Assembly: GCA_029964075.1 (NCBI GenBank)
Contig: CM057142.1
Location: forward strand, 201,770 to 265,769
Source: Patiria pectinifera
Taxonomy: Eukaryota; Echinodermata; Asteroidea; Valvatida; Asterinidae
Direction: 5' to 3'
DNA: 64,000 bases
Under the pieces are notes generated by a model that ran no database searches, was not told the DNA's origin, and was given only the letters and a program-made list of their open reading frames with translations. Both the position numbers and the translations under genes were made by a program. Position 1 is the first letter of the stretch. Each line of letters begins with the position of its first letter. This document shows, in pieces, positions 32,801 to 45,546 of the stretch.

Positions 32801-34245
32801 ACTAGAGATTTGGGAAAAAGTTAATTTGGATCCTTTTTGATTATTGGTTTTTTTGAATGGTTTTCTTCAAATTTTGGTAGGTAAAATAAATCATTCTTTT
32901 TTTGTTGTCATTCTAAAAATGTGTTTGTCATTGTTTCTATTTATTCAAATTCCTCTCTACTTGTTCCTACCCCATCTAGGTCTATCTCATTTTTGACAGC
33001 GAGTACCCCAAAATTTAGCGTTTTTCTCATTCAATTTATTATTTTCCAAGTTTATTAATTTTCCGGGTTACATTAACAAGCCACAAAATAACAGAATTGT
33101 CATCCAAGCCTCATCATTCCCACATTTGGTGCACGATATGTGGCAGGGTGTACCCCCCCGCCCCACCCCACCCCCATTTTGTCTTCATTGTGTTCTGGTA
33201 ATCTCAGGATTTCTTTAGATGATTATTGGGGGATACTTCTGTTAAAAAAAAAGACAAGTGTGTGTTGAGTATAGGAACATTTGTGGGGACTCCCTCTGCC
33301 ACAAATCGGGCAGGGTATACATTCCATCCTGGACTCTGAAAGGTGGCGGCCATATTGATTTAAGATGAACCCCCCCCCCCCCACCCTAACAATGGGATTA
33401 ATTAAGGGATTATAGCACCCCTAATGGCGTCTCCAGTATTAAAATAGGTTTTAATTCTATTGATCATGAAAAAATATACACGTTTGCCAATTTTCATAAC
33501 ATTCAAGCAAAAAAGTCAAAAATTATGTGAAAAATTCATTTTTTTGACCAAAAAGGTGCCCCAAAAAACGCCCTCTATGAAAGATTTTTAAAAACATTTT
33601 GACATCATTATTTACAAATTGGAAAAATTAAATTTGGTGGCAAATTTCATGAAAATTGGTTGTCGACTTTAGAAAATACAGGAAAGGGGGGGGGGGGCAC
33701 TGTATGCCCCTCCCCCGTCCCTTTACTACCGAAATATAGGGGTAAAACAGGCTTCTGCCATTTCATACTAAAAACTGCTGACAATTTTTTTATTCTTGAT
33801 ACTTAAAGACCATGATAAGAACTCTCTTTCACCCGAGTGTCATTGTTCAAAGACCTGCACTAATGACGCTACGGCGACTTAAAGATCGCTATTTCTATGA
33901 CTCAACTTTGGGGGTACTCTTAGTGCCGTTCCCTCTTAAGAGCAATTTTTTTTCTAAATTTTGAGTTCCTGGTTTAGGTCAGGATACAACCTCAAGACCA
34001 TGCAAATTTCATTTCTCTGCTGCTTTCCCCTGTTGAGCAGCAAGCGTTTAAACTTTTGTACCCCAAAATCATAAAAATCACCATTTTTCACTAATAAAAA
34101 CACATTTTTGGCTCTTTTTTCTGCTACGGAGGTCAGATTGGCCAAATATTTTGTACAACCTCAAGGCTACCTATGACCCACCTACCCCCCAAATTTTAAC
34201 CAAATCCGCCGACCCCCACCTTGTCACGGTCTGCATGGTCCTCTC
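29835..34245. mobile_element. 4.4-kb inverted-repeat element carrying a broken gene
   Basis: The left end gagaagaccatgcaaaatc followed by gacaaggtggggggtcggcg is mirrored at the right by cgccgacccccaccttgtc and gcatggtcctctc. Pairing continues imperfectly for about 70 bases. Between the ends lie a CG-rich promoter-like stretch (30490-30640), spliced coding remnants (30643-32326) and a C/G-run-rich non-coding 3' half. No target duplication is clear. Confidence 0.6.
30643..32326 (+). pseudogene. Frameshifted multi-exon gene of unknown, probably transposon-associated family
   Basis: Coding-like pieces lie in order. An ATG with good context (gtcaaaATGG) at 30643 opens MAANAMDTLSVRQQCDFSNF. Near 30900-31041, TDKTICPAHRYKLGLSW then SRKCCHLLHK leads to donor gtaaga. 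Exon 31699-31886 gives ICRGCLSKHKQ (a CxxC) and a Ser/Thr/Gln-rich stretch. Exon 32045-32326 gives a tail with LNTFLTQGGMSVVDGQLRLS and YYRRKAKEAFGLVLHCLAPG. The middle junctions keep phase, but at least three frame breaks are needed: near 30905, near 31020, and at the C-run near 32120. Cys/His spacing suggests metal binding. I do not recognise a transposase core. It could be a decayed transposon passenger gene, or a real gene with sequence errors. Confidence 0.5.
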
Positions 34246-34362
34246 GTGGACATACTCTTAATCAAAAAAGTTGTGCGATATCATTTCATTTGACTGTAAA
34301 GGTATTCGTCAGTTTGTCAAATTACAAAAATCTCTAATAGCTGGTTGATCTTCACACTGTTT

Positions 34363-34580
34363 GTATGCTATTCGTCAGTTTGTCGGATCGCGCGCGCGCA
34401 ATCCGACAAACTGGCAAATAACATTCGTTGGTACTTTGAACGTACACCTTACATTTAAGGCAGTTACCAGCGAAATGTTTGTATGCTATTCGTCAGTTTG
34501 TAGGATCATGCGCGCACGGCGCGCCAATCCGACAAACTGACGAATAACATTCGTTGGTACTTTGAACGCACACCTTACAT
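34363..34580. repeat. Two tandem ~110-bp units, each with a hairpin
   Basis: Each unit has tgctattcgtcagtttgt, a CG-rich loop, then acaaactg-c/acg-aataacattc and the tail ggtactttgaacg...ccttacat. The hairpins are at 34370-34425 and 34485-34545. A third partial unit (attcgtcagtttgtcaaatt) lies at 34307. Confidence 0.8.
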
Positions 34581-35676
34581 AAGCTTACATAAGTCAGAAT
34601 TTTTAATATTTTGCCACTGTAAATTTTCGTTTCTTTGGGGATTCGTTGTTGCTTCAGTACATTTGACAGTACATGTAAGCCAATGAGCAAACTTTTTTTA
34701 AAGCCATTTTTCTCAAAATAAGTTCGCTGAAGTTTGTGACGCACCACCGACTTTCTCGCGGCATATCTTTGAAATAAATTGAGCTACAGAATTAAATTTG
34801 GTATCATTAGAAAGCTACAGAGTTGCTCTTTTACAGGGTATAAAACTTAAAAATTCCAAGATGGGAGTTATTCTTCATTATGCCCTAGCAGGTCACAAAT
34901 TGAGTTGCAATTTGCACATTTTTGGGTGACCTGATCAGAGGCAAGTACATGTATCGTCAGACCCCCTAAAATTACGAGGTCCTATTTTGACGCACTCGCA
35001 TTCAATTTGCGCTGGACAACGCGCGCGTGTTGCAAGCCTTACCCGCACCAAATATGATGACTCGAGGATACATTTACCGGTATGTGACTTTGCGATTCAA
35101 ATACAGAATGACAGTTCCTAAATTACAAAGTACCATTAGGATACACCTGTGATAAATTAGAAACTGTTTCCCTACCGTGACATAGTTACCTGGGAGCTCC
35201 AATTAAATGCTCCAATTAAATATCGGCATTATTGATTTTTAGTGTCTGTGTATCACTGCTGCGGCCGTTTGTTGAGACGCGCGTCCTTGCCACAATTTCA
35301 ATTAGAGCACTGCATTTACGTATACTTCCATGCCATTGCCGGTGCTTTGAACAAACACTTCCAAACTGGCCTTTTAAATGTGTCAGTTAACGAGAAATGG
35401 AAGGTCTCATTCGTATGTGGTCAATTTATTCAGGGTTGAGGACGCTTAATTTAGAGAGTTCCAATTTCCAATTTAGAGAGTGCTCATGTGGCGGCCCACA
35501 TTGCAGGGATTTATATCAACATTTGATTTGATTCGCAGTTGGCACAAACTGTAAAAGATAGCAACAGTGAGTGGCAACACCTGGAATACTTCTGAGAAGC
35601 AGGTTAGGCAATAAACCGGTATGTTTGTCCACTGTTTGAAATAATGTGGGTGCCATGTACCTGAGGAAATTTGAAA
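34581..35676. other. Unique sequence, nothing recognised
   Basis: It is mixed-composition DNA with no exon-like stretch. Confidence 0.4.
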
Positions 35677-36072
35677 TACAGGGTGGATAAAAAAACGAAA
35701 CCAAGATAGTATTGCTAATTGGAACAGAAGTACACATGAAGGGCACATGTGAATCAAAGGGAGATATCCTCTGTTAGGGTAGAATCTCCTCTTTAAAATG
35801 ATACCCTGATCATGTCATTACATTCACGGTTGACTGAGCAGTGACCAATTTTACGAAAGGGTCTATTTAGAGAATTGCGCCACTTTCCAATTGTGGTTTT
35901 TGTGGTGTCATTTGTCACAGAGTGAAAGGCTATGGTTGCCAATCAAAGCAGGTGGAGAAAAAAAAGATTTCGCCATGAAAAGTGGCGCAATTCTGTAAAA
36001 TTCTCTATAATATCTTGGGTTTTTTTTTTTTAATCAACCCTGTACGTTTTTTGTTTTTTTATCCACCCTGTA
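35677..36072. mobile_element. TACAGGGTGGATAAA-ended MITE
   Basis: The left end tacagggtggataaaaaaac and ccaagata are mirrored at 36010-36072. The right end is doubled: two ccctgtac ends, at about 36036-36045 and 36065-36073. Confidence 0.7.
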
Positions 36073-37135
36073 CAGTAGCACGGTTTTGGAGGATAAACAA
36101 ACCTTGTAAAAAATAATGTCTTTAAACCAAAGAGATACATGTACCAACAGTGTTTGTTAAATCGTGTCTTTGGATTCTACAATTTCATTGGTCTAAAATG
36201 GTCATGTGTCTAGTGTATAAAAGTCAATTGTACAACATGCAGTCCATGCACATGTACGCCACTGTCTTGAGTTGTTTCTTTTTTAAATACTTTTGCCTTA
36301 AATGACTTCAAAATTTAATACCTACCACTTCAACCAGAAACGGGTGCTAGCTTCTACATGTAGTCCTTTATTATACATTGTATGTATGTATTGTTATCTT
36401 CGACCTGATTGATTCAATATCTAATTAAAACCCTTCCCTCCAATTCCTACACTGAGAGAATGTAAACATGTCGATAGTAATTACGAAGACGACGCATCTC
36501 CTAAAGTCACAATAAAAAACGCCAGTCAATACCGTCCTGTCAGTATCTCAGGCCAGTAAATCCTCTTTTCATTTGCCTCGTTACCATGGATACTCTAGCT
36601 ATTGAATAGTGTGCTTCCTTAAAGCGTGGCCGTTTGTCTGTGTATCATTTGATTATGTGTATACAGGCACGAGCCATAAGTTCAGCTGGAAGGAAAAGAC
36701 TCCTTTCAAAAGATAAAGAAAACTCATTAAGTTTTGAAGGGCACTTTCATTGTCAATTTTTAAATTTTTTTTTGGGGGGGGGGGGACATCAATAGTGTCT
36801 GTGCATGTATTGTAATGTGTGTATTCACATCGTGTAGGTCAACAGTAGGTTTGACTCGGGGACATTTAAACAAGTACATGTATGTTGTCACCAATTTTGA
36901 CAACAATGTTGGTCAGTTTTGCCAAGTGTACATGTAGCATCCAGGCAAAACCGACATTTTTCCACGAGATGTAAAAAGTTGGATAATTCTGTTACAATTT
37001 TTTGTGGCTTTCCAAGTACACATGTAAAGTGAATAGGTGCAAGTCAAGGCCAGTTATCAATAAGGAAAGGTTAAGCCTACAATTAGCATCATACACAAAG
37101 TAAGATTTTAAAAAAATTAGTCAAATGGATTAACT
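36073..37135. other. Unique sequence with one T-run/G-run junction
   Basis: A run of T followed by a run of G lies near 36764-36785. Nothing else is recognised. Confidence 0.4.
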
Positions 37136-38430
37136 CTAACCGCCCTGAATCCTCCAAAATCCTTTTTTGCAAATTGGAGGAATTTGCAGGATTGAGGTTA
37201 CATGGCAAAAGTGGGTTGCTGATTTCGGAGTACGCACTGAGTCAAGGTCTTGGGCAGGACCTTGAGTTTGTTTATGCTCAGCCGTGCATAAATTTAGTCC
37301 TTGATTATACTTGACATCCTCCGCACTGCTCCAGGATGTCACTGCCTCTGCCTCAGCCTATTGACAGTCATAGCCGGAGGATTTTGCAGGATTCAGGCAG
37401 TGGTCACCCCTCCATGGACCATATTCAAGAAATAGCGGAGGAATTTGCAGGATTGAGGCTATATGCTACTTTTCCATGAGGCCAATTGGAGGATTTTGCA
37501 GGATTGAGGCTATACATGTATATCCTAGCAAAAAGGCCTAGGGAGTTAGGGTTAAAAGTTTGACAGAGCATTGGACTTACAGTATATTTTTCGCACATTA
37601 GCTCAACCCCAACCCCCCCCCCTCCCCCCCAAAAAAGTGAGATGATTTGATAGCCAGTAGGAGTTGGTTCCACACCCTGGGCTGACACTGCAGTAAAGGA
37701 TCTGTCACCCCAAAGAGTGGAGGTCCTGGGCTCGTGAAGCATCATGAGCTCACTGGAGCGGAGTCCGGAACGTGCTGTTGAATTTCTGATACACGGAAGG
37801 AGTAACACTGTACATTTGTAACACTCTTTAGAAGCAACTATCACAGTACCAGATGGTTAAATCTAATGGTTTCTTACTGGGTTTTTTTCCTTCCTTTTTT
37901 TGCTCAGATTGTTCAGATGCCATTCATGATCAACATCAGGCAGAATTCAGCATGTGTGTGTTCTGCATGAGGTGTGACTGTACATGAACATGCGCATGCC
38001 GTCACAATGTTCTGTAAGAGTGTATGTCTTCTGCAGGATCAAGACGATAGTACGTCCATGTGAGTAAACTTTCACAGATTTTGATGATAATCTCTGTGTT
38101 TTGGATTGTAAAGAAAAGTAATGGAGAGAAAGCGGTTTATTTAAACAAATATATATCCTTGTATCGTTGGGGTTTTCACGAAGGGACAAGTATTGTCAAA
38201 AAATCTTCACTTTTTCAAATTTGTTTTTAATTCTTTCCAATTTTATTAACCCTAGCCCTGTCTACACTTTTGGCTAGGAACCATCCTCATTCCTACAAAA
38301 TCCTCCAATTGCCACCATGTAGAAATTGGACTCGGCCTCAAGCCTCCAAAATCATCTGTTGTTTCTTGAATTTGTTCAGTGGAGGGGTGACCAGTGCCTC
38401 AATCCTCAAAATCCTCCAACAATCACTGTA
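37136..38430. mobile_element. Foldback element built from gcaggattgaggct units
   Basis: The arm at 37390-37555 (ggtcacccctcca, attcaagaaa, aattggaggattttgcagga) is inverted at about 38250-38410. Units like ggaggaatttgcaggattga recur at 37179, 37438 and 37487. The core is non-coding. Confidence 0.65.
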
Positions 38431-39731
38431 ATGGGTCAAAGGGGCACTAAGTCTTGACATCCCTGAAAATTTCATGTTTTGGATTGTTGACTTATCTAAT
38501 TTCAAACATCTGGTTGAAAGGAAACCAACCTTACATGTACATGTATGTCTTACCATTCCCGAGAAAAGACAAAAACAAAAACCCGGTTGTTTACATCGGA
38601 CACGACAGAGTACAGGTACAAAAGCCATACAAAATATCAAGTTTTCCATATAGGTTTGTGCACAAACATGGATGCGCCCAGCAGGCATCATGTTGTACAT
38701 TGAGTCAGCGCTCTCGTAATTTAATATTATAATGAAACCAACAACTGAAGCTGAAGTTCTATTGAAATCAATCATATCAAGTTGATTACTGCAAAGAAAA
38801 ATTCATCCCAAACCTGGAAATTGAAAAAAAAAATAAAGCAAACAAGACTTGCAGTCAATCCAGGCAAAGTTTTGTCTGTAAAAAGTGACCACCTTAACAA
38901 CCTCATTTTCTCTATAAACTTTGGTTCAGCGCTGCATTGCAAAATTTGTCTCTTCATTAAACCGTCAACGATTTATATTTACTGTATCAATAAATGTGCA
39001 TCTCTAGGAATTACTTCTGTGTATGGAATTCCATTTTTCCACTTCGGGTCCTGCCCACTTGTAGATTTTTGCCGTTACTTTATAGTCTTCCTTTTCTCTG
39101 GATAAGTTCATTTGAAGGTCAGTGTACTCACAAATTATACATGGTCCTATTAAAGTGTTAAGTTAAAGTGCAGCATTTTGCGGCCTTTTTGGTTATGCAT
39201 GCAGTGCCCATCTCGGCAGCATATGTTTGGAGCAAACAAATCCTGTTTGCTGTGCATTTGCATTTTTCTGGTTTTTGCGATGCATTTTGAGTAGAGATTT
39301 TCTTAATAACAACCATAAGGTAAATGTCTCTACGGAGTATGTAAAGTTTTATGGCAATATTAATTTTGCAGGTATACGTACTTATGTACAAATGTACATG
39401 CATGTACACAAATGTTTTACAAGTACCAATGTTTTAATTTACATTAATGTACCTGGCTGGTATGAAAAGTAGTAAAATAGCAGTGTGCGGTAATGTTATT
39501 CGTACTGTTCAAATAAACTTTTGTCTACCGGTACATGTTTAATGCTCTGCAGTGCGGCCGAGATCAACTGTTATCTCTGAATATGCCTAAAGACTTGAAG
39601 GTGTACATTTTGGAAGTCAAAAGACACATGTTTGTAAAGTTTGCAGTAGCAAAATATCTTTTGTGATTGTGTGTGGTTCTGAAAAGAACTGGTTTTGTAA
39701 CAAGACTGTTCAGACAGTATGCTCTGTCCGC
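38431..39731. other. Unique AT-rich sequence
   Basis: Scattered tacatgta motifs are present, but no exon is recognised. Confidence 0.4.
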
Positions 39732-40268
39732 CTTTACGGCTTATACAGCATTTGCTTTTGTTGTAATTTTCAGAAATTGAGGGATTTGGGGGTTAGCATT
39801 TTATAGCAAATACTGTTACACTGACTTGTTTGAAGTTTTGTTCTCATAGATGCTGGAAAAACCAAGAAACACAATCATGTTCCTGTAGTCTGGTTTCCTG
39901 ATCCCAATTAGATGAAACGGAGCAATTTATAGGCCTAGACGTCAGGGAATTGTAAGGTCAGGGAATCAGTCTAGCTGGCTTGTACCCGCTCATAGGTGTG
40001 TAATCGATTGCAAACAAAATGCGGACTAACTAAATATGGTAAATTGGTGGCAGTATTCGAAAAAAAACCCAGTTTTTCCAACGCTGGTCAGCCGACCAGC
40101 GTCGGCAATTGATACAAAAAAACGACAGCACACCAGGTGCCACGATCTTACAGGATGCTTTAGACTGCCATTCACTAACAGTCCAGTAAGGTACAATGTG
40201 TATGTATTTCATAACAATTTGGTAGTTTTGTTTTTTGACGATTGCAAATGTCGTACCATTCCCTTTAA
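39732..40268. mobile_element. TTAA-ended MITE family B, copy 2 (inverted)
   Basis: It matches 6730-7212 in the opposite direction, including gctggaaaaaccaagaaa and the hairpin ccaacgctggtcagccgacc. The right end is intact (ccctttaa) and the left worn. Confidence 0.8.
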
Positions 40269-41578
40269 CATGTAATCACAGATTAATCATTGAAAATCAC
40301 GCCAGGATTTTTCAAAATAATACAAACGGTACACTATATACATTTATTCCACTTGGACGCACGTGCATTTTGTACTGCACAGCATTATTTGACTATTAAA
40401 TTCCAAATTCTCCATATGTTGTGCACAGGCTTCATGCATTAATTCCATATTGAGAGAACACCGGAAAAAAACAACCGGATTACATAAGTGTGTATCAAAT
40501 TATCAAGGCTCAAAATAATAGCTTAGCCATTCCGGATAAACACAAAGTGGCCTGGGTCAGTGTTGCGTCAGATGTACATGTACCTGTACTTTTACAGCAG
40601 GTCTTATCCACTTGATGATGTAAATGCACAAATTTGCGTACCGTACACCTTGATAACAGTTCTGAATTGCCAGTTATAAATATCTGTAGACGAATTACAT
40701 GTAGAATCACTAAAAATTATATGTATTATAATACACTATACCGGTACATGTACATGTAGGTGTACAAACAGTTTATTTATTAAATGTTCCATGAGATGCA
40801 TTTTTCTGAGGAATGCATTTTGTGCAACTTTGTACTCCCCTGTATTGTATGAAAACTATGTGACATCCTTTTTGGTTAATTTTATTCAAGAGTGCACTTC
40901 TTTAAACTTGAAAAAAAAAATGTTCATGCTTTTCCAGACAAGTGAGGGTGCTGTTGCTGTGATGTCATTTCAGGAAGACATTGTTCAGTTGAGGGTTATT
41001 CTGTTCAAATTGTGAAACCCCAAAGATTTGTTCATTGAAAAGTTTGTGAGAAAAGGTTGCTCTTTGAGTCTTTGGCATACTACCATGTACCGGTACACTG
41101 ACACAACGAATCACCAAAGAAAAGAAAATTGACAACAGCAAAATATACAAAATTCTGGCAACGTTTGTTGCTGAAATAACTGTGACATTGAGGTTTCTGC
41201 CTGAAATGACATCACACTTTTGATCATGAATATGGAAATTTGAATTAGCATAAAAACCAAACAGGCACCAAAATACCTTTGAAAGGAGCAAACTGAAAAT
41301 TGAAATTAAATGGGACACAAAGGTGCATTTGATTACATTAAAAATTACATTGCATGGGCCCTTTTTTAAAATACAAGTTTAGACTTCTCTTTCCAAAAAG
41401 AGAGAGAAAAAAAGAGAGGGACATTCGTTGAATGGCAGTCGGCCACTCTTTGTTCAGCAGATTTAGACCTCATTTTTACCTATTTTTTGGAACTGCCTAT
41501 ACCGGTACATGTACATGTACACACGTACACAAAAATGTACATATTTCACTGTGCAAGTCAGAAAATTAAAATCCCTGA

Positions 41579-42190
41579 TTAACCCTCCTTTTGTTTGATC
41601 AGTCACAGACAGTCAAAAAGTCAATCCTGTTCCCCTGCCATGCCTTTTTATCAGGCTAGTCACCAACAGTCAGATCATATTTCTTGGAGGCAACTGTGAC
41701 AGTCAAATTCCATCAACAGACAAAAGCAGATGATTGGGCCCAAACAAAAAATAGTTCTGCTTCCGGTTTCCCTACCTACCCTATTCTGACAGCCCCTACC
41801 CTAATTTTTTTATGGGAAAAATGAGGAAAAAACACCCAAAACAATCACTTTCTACCTTTTACCCTTGATTACATGTACACGCAGATGCCTCCGTATGATT
41901 GTACAAAAAAATTTGGCCCCCCCCCAAAAAAATTCCCTACCTACCTACCCTATTTTCAAATACCATGTAATCGGAAGCAGAACGATTTTTTTTCTGGCCT
42001 TGGCAGGCTCAGCTCGCTTATCAATCACCTACAGTCAAAGCATAGCTACATGTACAATGTCGTATATCAGGTTTCATAACAATCATAGCCAGTCAATCTT
42101 GTCTTAAGAAGGCAGGGAGCACTCAACTGTTAAAAAACAGTCACTTGATTTATTTTGACTTGACTGGCCTTGATGAAATTGCCAGCCAGA
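41579..42190. mobile_element. TTAACCCTCC-type element interrupted by a Harbinger-like MITE
   Basis: It starts ttaaccctcc. Sequence on both sides of 41737-41999 matches the element at 47948-48447 (ggctagtcaccaacagtcag, aacagtcacttgatt). The right end is degraded. Confidence 0.65.
41737..41999. mobile_element. Harbinger-like MITE, copy 2 (inverted)
   Basis: It is the reverse of 17390-17650. It starts ggccc, ends ctggcc and is flanked by TTG on both sides. Confidence 0.78.
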
Positions 42191-42204
42191 GAGAGAGAGA
42201 GAGT
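42188..42204. repeat. (GA)n microsatellite
   Basis: It is a short uninterrupted gagaga run. Confidence 0.9.
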
Positions 42205-44100
42205 AAATAAGAAATGAAGACGCCCTAAATTTAATTATAAATATTATGTACAATTGCTCAATGTACTTGTGTGGACCTGGACAATGGTACCGTGACCTTC
42301 CTGTCATTCTACTGGTTCCTATTTTACTTGCATTCTCCGAGGTTCTCACAATCCTACTTCTCCGGAATTCTTCCTTTGTTTCTGTCTCGCTTTCTTTTCT
42401 TTCTCTGCCCTGCCATTGTCTGATTGGACCCTTTTCTGGGCTCAAATATCGTTGTATGCCTTATCCTCCATTGACAGTTGCAGATTATCTTGAGGTCATT
42501 GTGGATAATTTGCACAATGCAATTACAATGTACATTGTACATGTATGTATCTCAAATCACAATTTCAGTTGAATTTTGTCAAAAGCCCAAGCCATCAGAG
42601 AAATGAAGTGTAATTGAAATGGTATTCACATATATTTATGAACCTGTCAAAACAGTCACAATCATAAGCCATATTTATTGCAACTCTCAGGTTTCTTTGT
42701 GCTTGTGTATTTACAATGTAAGTCGTCTCCAGATTATAATGGTGGTTTTTAATGTTTAATTGTGAATTTAAACTTGAACAGGCAAGAAACAGTTTAGGGT
42801 GTTTACAGATGTACAACATACATTCCCATTCACTACATGGATAGTTGCGGGAAGCAGTTTGCATGGAAAGATTCAGGCAAATATGAATTTTTTGCAGTGG
42901 AGAAAAATAATTTGATAAATTATTTATGTCGGGGTTGCCAAGGTAACCTCTTGTCTGTGAATGTAAGCTCTGAGAAAATGCAAGAGAAAATAGCAAAAAC
43001 CTGAAGGAAGGAATAAATGCCAAGGCCTATCAACACAAGTAGCCCTTATGTTAATTCCGCACTGGTCATCCGGCATTTGATTATGAAATTTCTCTGATTT
43101 CCCGACAACTTCTTATTACTGATATCAGTATCACTTTCACTCAGTTCCAAAGCTGCAACTTTAATTAATAACAAGTGCATCAACTCTCAGGCTCGATTCA
43201 TGGTTTTCTGCCTGTCGATTTCTCTAGGAAAAAAAGTTCATGGGTTCTTTTCAGAACCACACAGTGCAACTCAACAAGTACTATTAAGACAACAGCAAGT
43301 GCTGAAAATGTCAAAGGATGCAAAAAAGTACATGCGAGTAACCATGGAATTGGTCACGTACCGTTATGTACATATACACACTTGAAATACATTGTAACTG
43401 CATCATCAGATATCCTCAAAATTATTTTTTAACCCTTAGTGAGTCAACACTGATTTCCGTTCTGATATTTCAGATACCTCTCTACATGTATCTGAAAATG
43501 AAATTGCGTTTCCCAGGTCAGCATGATCAGTGAGGGGAAAGTAACATCGATCTTTACACTGTCCTGTTAAGTGTCGCGTTGACAGCGTGTTTTCCCTGTC
43601 ACCCTTCAAGGTGTCGGGGTAGCAAGCAAATCATCTTGGAGAGCCCACTCTACTCCTTGAATTGCCCAGGCATGAGTCAGAAATGATTGCCGTGGAATCG
43701 AAGAACTGGTGAAGGGGGGGGGGGGGTCTCGGAGAAAATAAAATTACACCGTCAAGATGCCATCATTGGTGCATCCGATGCAGCAATTAAGCATTGCATG
43801 TCATGCATGTAGTGGATCTGTTGTATTTCAGTATTTAAATGAAATCTTCATATCTTAATGTGCATGGAACGTATGCATGCGCCTTGACCAAGTACATGTA
43901 CAAAATGTACATAATGTAGTCTGAACTTTTCTTTGTCTACATGTATACCGGGTAGATTTAAGCAAGTCAAAATAGAAAAGAAGGAAAAAAATGTTATCGC
44001 TGTAAAAATTTAAACAAAGTTTGCCCTTCCCAAGTGTATTTTTTAACTTGGTACAATGTACACTTGGTGTTGTCCGATGGCTTGTGTGAAAAATCCATGA
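42205..44100. other. Mostly unique sequence
   Basis: No exon is recognised, and the open frames here have no protein-like features. A G-run lies near 43714. Confidence 0.4.
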
Positions 44101-44105
44101 GCTTT

Positions 44106-44175
44106 ACTTGGGTGGGACTTGAACCCACGACCTCCTGCTTACTAGTGAAGAAGTCTAACCACTCGACCAAGCTTG
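44106..44175 (-). repeat. Degenerate tRNA-like sequence (SINE head)
   Basis: The minus strand reads ggtcgagtggttagacttc with T-arm GTGGG-TTCAAGT-CCCAC. The acceptor pairs at five of seven positions, and the anticodon arm is mismatched with a nine-base loop. A similar ggtcgagtggtt...gtaagcag head is at 50768. Confidence 0.5.
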
Positions 44176-45180
44176 CCGGTATCTACATGTACCGGTAGTA
44201 CTGCAATTTAGTAATCAAATATATTTTTAAATAATTATTGTGGATAAGGTGTTCATGGGTGGATACACAGGAGGGCCAAACTACAAAATGTACATTGTAA
44301 AAGGAACAAAAATCAACTGCGCTGGGTGTGTTCCTGGGCCTAAATTTTGTGGAAAAAATCTTGTACACAGGTTGAACAGTACATGTACCTCGTTGATTCA
44401 TTTTAAATTGTGCTGTAGAGTAGACTTGGATGTCTTGAAGTCATTACTGCTCAACCTGCCCATAAATTCTATTTGATCGAAGCACTTTGTCATTGCAAAT
44501 TGTGCATGTTCATTAAGTAACAAACCCATTTATTTGCCATTAACTTGTGATGAGCGTTCATCATGGACCCAGACTGTTAGGGGGGGGGGGTGACAGCCAG
44601 TTGAGGCTGATCCCTTCCCTAAACAAACGGCCCTTGTGGTCCGTCTGTTTGATGCGCTGTAATGCTCTATTCTTAGAGTAATTGCTGATGTTCATCAAAA
44701 CAGGTCAAAATCTTAAGCATGCACTACTGACATTTACATGTAGTCATTTACATGTAAATTTTTATATGTGCCGCAGGGATTGGTGTTTGTTGAAGCCTTT
44801 CTGACATTTCTTCTTATGCACAGAACAAATGTTATAGAACAACTATAAGCTTGGAACATGTCTGGACCTGCTCCTCTCCAAATTCCAGAAATTGTTTTTG
44901 TTTTAAAGATGGTTGGATTATTAAGACTGTTCAACTTTTTTTAAAGGTTGTTTGGTTGTTTTTATTTACTTACCAGTACACACAAATGTAGCTTGCAAGA
45001 CAACCCAAAACCATGTGGCTTGTGTTTTGGTGCAGTTTTGAAGAGAAAAACAGAAATGCTGTTGTGTTGAGAGAAAAAAAACCAGCAGCATTTGGAGGAA
45101 CTCAACAAGGCTGTAACGTGCATCAACTTATTACATATCAGCAAACAAAAGAAGTCCACCTGAATAGTCAATAGTCCGAG

Positions 45181-45538
45181 CTAAAGCTGTCAACTTTTAA
45201 ATTCTTTAGTATTCGAGTACATTTGTATTCCAAACTGCGTTTGACCTAGTATTCAGATATTCGAAACTGCCAGCTGCATCTGCGTGCCACACCGGTCAAA
45301 AGTTGCACCGCAGGAGTGTGTTGCAGTTAGTACAAGTTGTACAATGAAGGGCTTTAAACTGCTAAAAAGGTGGGAACAATGAACCCCCATCGACAAAAAA
45401 GTGACCGTCACCGCAACTTTACGATAAAATATCACTACAGTTGTGACTTTACGTGCATCTTTTCGATACTCAAACCGGCAAAAAGTTATTCGAATATTCG
45501 ATGGATGATCAAATATTCGGTGTATTATGGACAGCCCC
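45181..45538. mobile_element. hAT-like MITE with 8-bp target duplication
   Basis: AGTCCGAG stands at 45173-45180 and again at 45539-45546, directly outside ends ctaaagctgtca and ggacagcccc, which are inverted. The core repeats tattcgaa. An 8-bp duplication with short ends defines the hAT superfamily. Confidence 0.85.
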
Positions 45539-45546
45539 AGTCCGAG

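Noticed and set aside
42595-43023. 142-residue minus-strand frame
   Set aside because: No recognisable motif; AT-rich DNA of this length gives such frames by chance.
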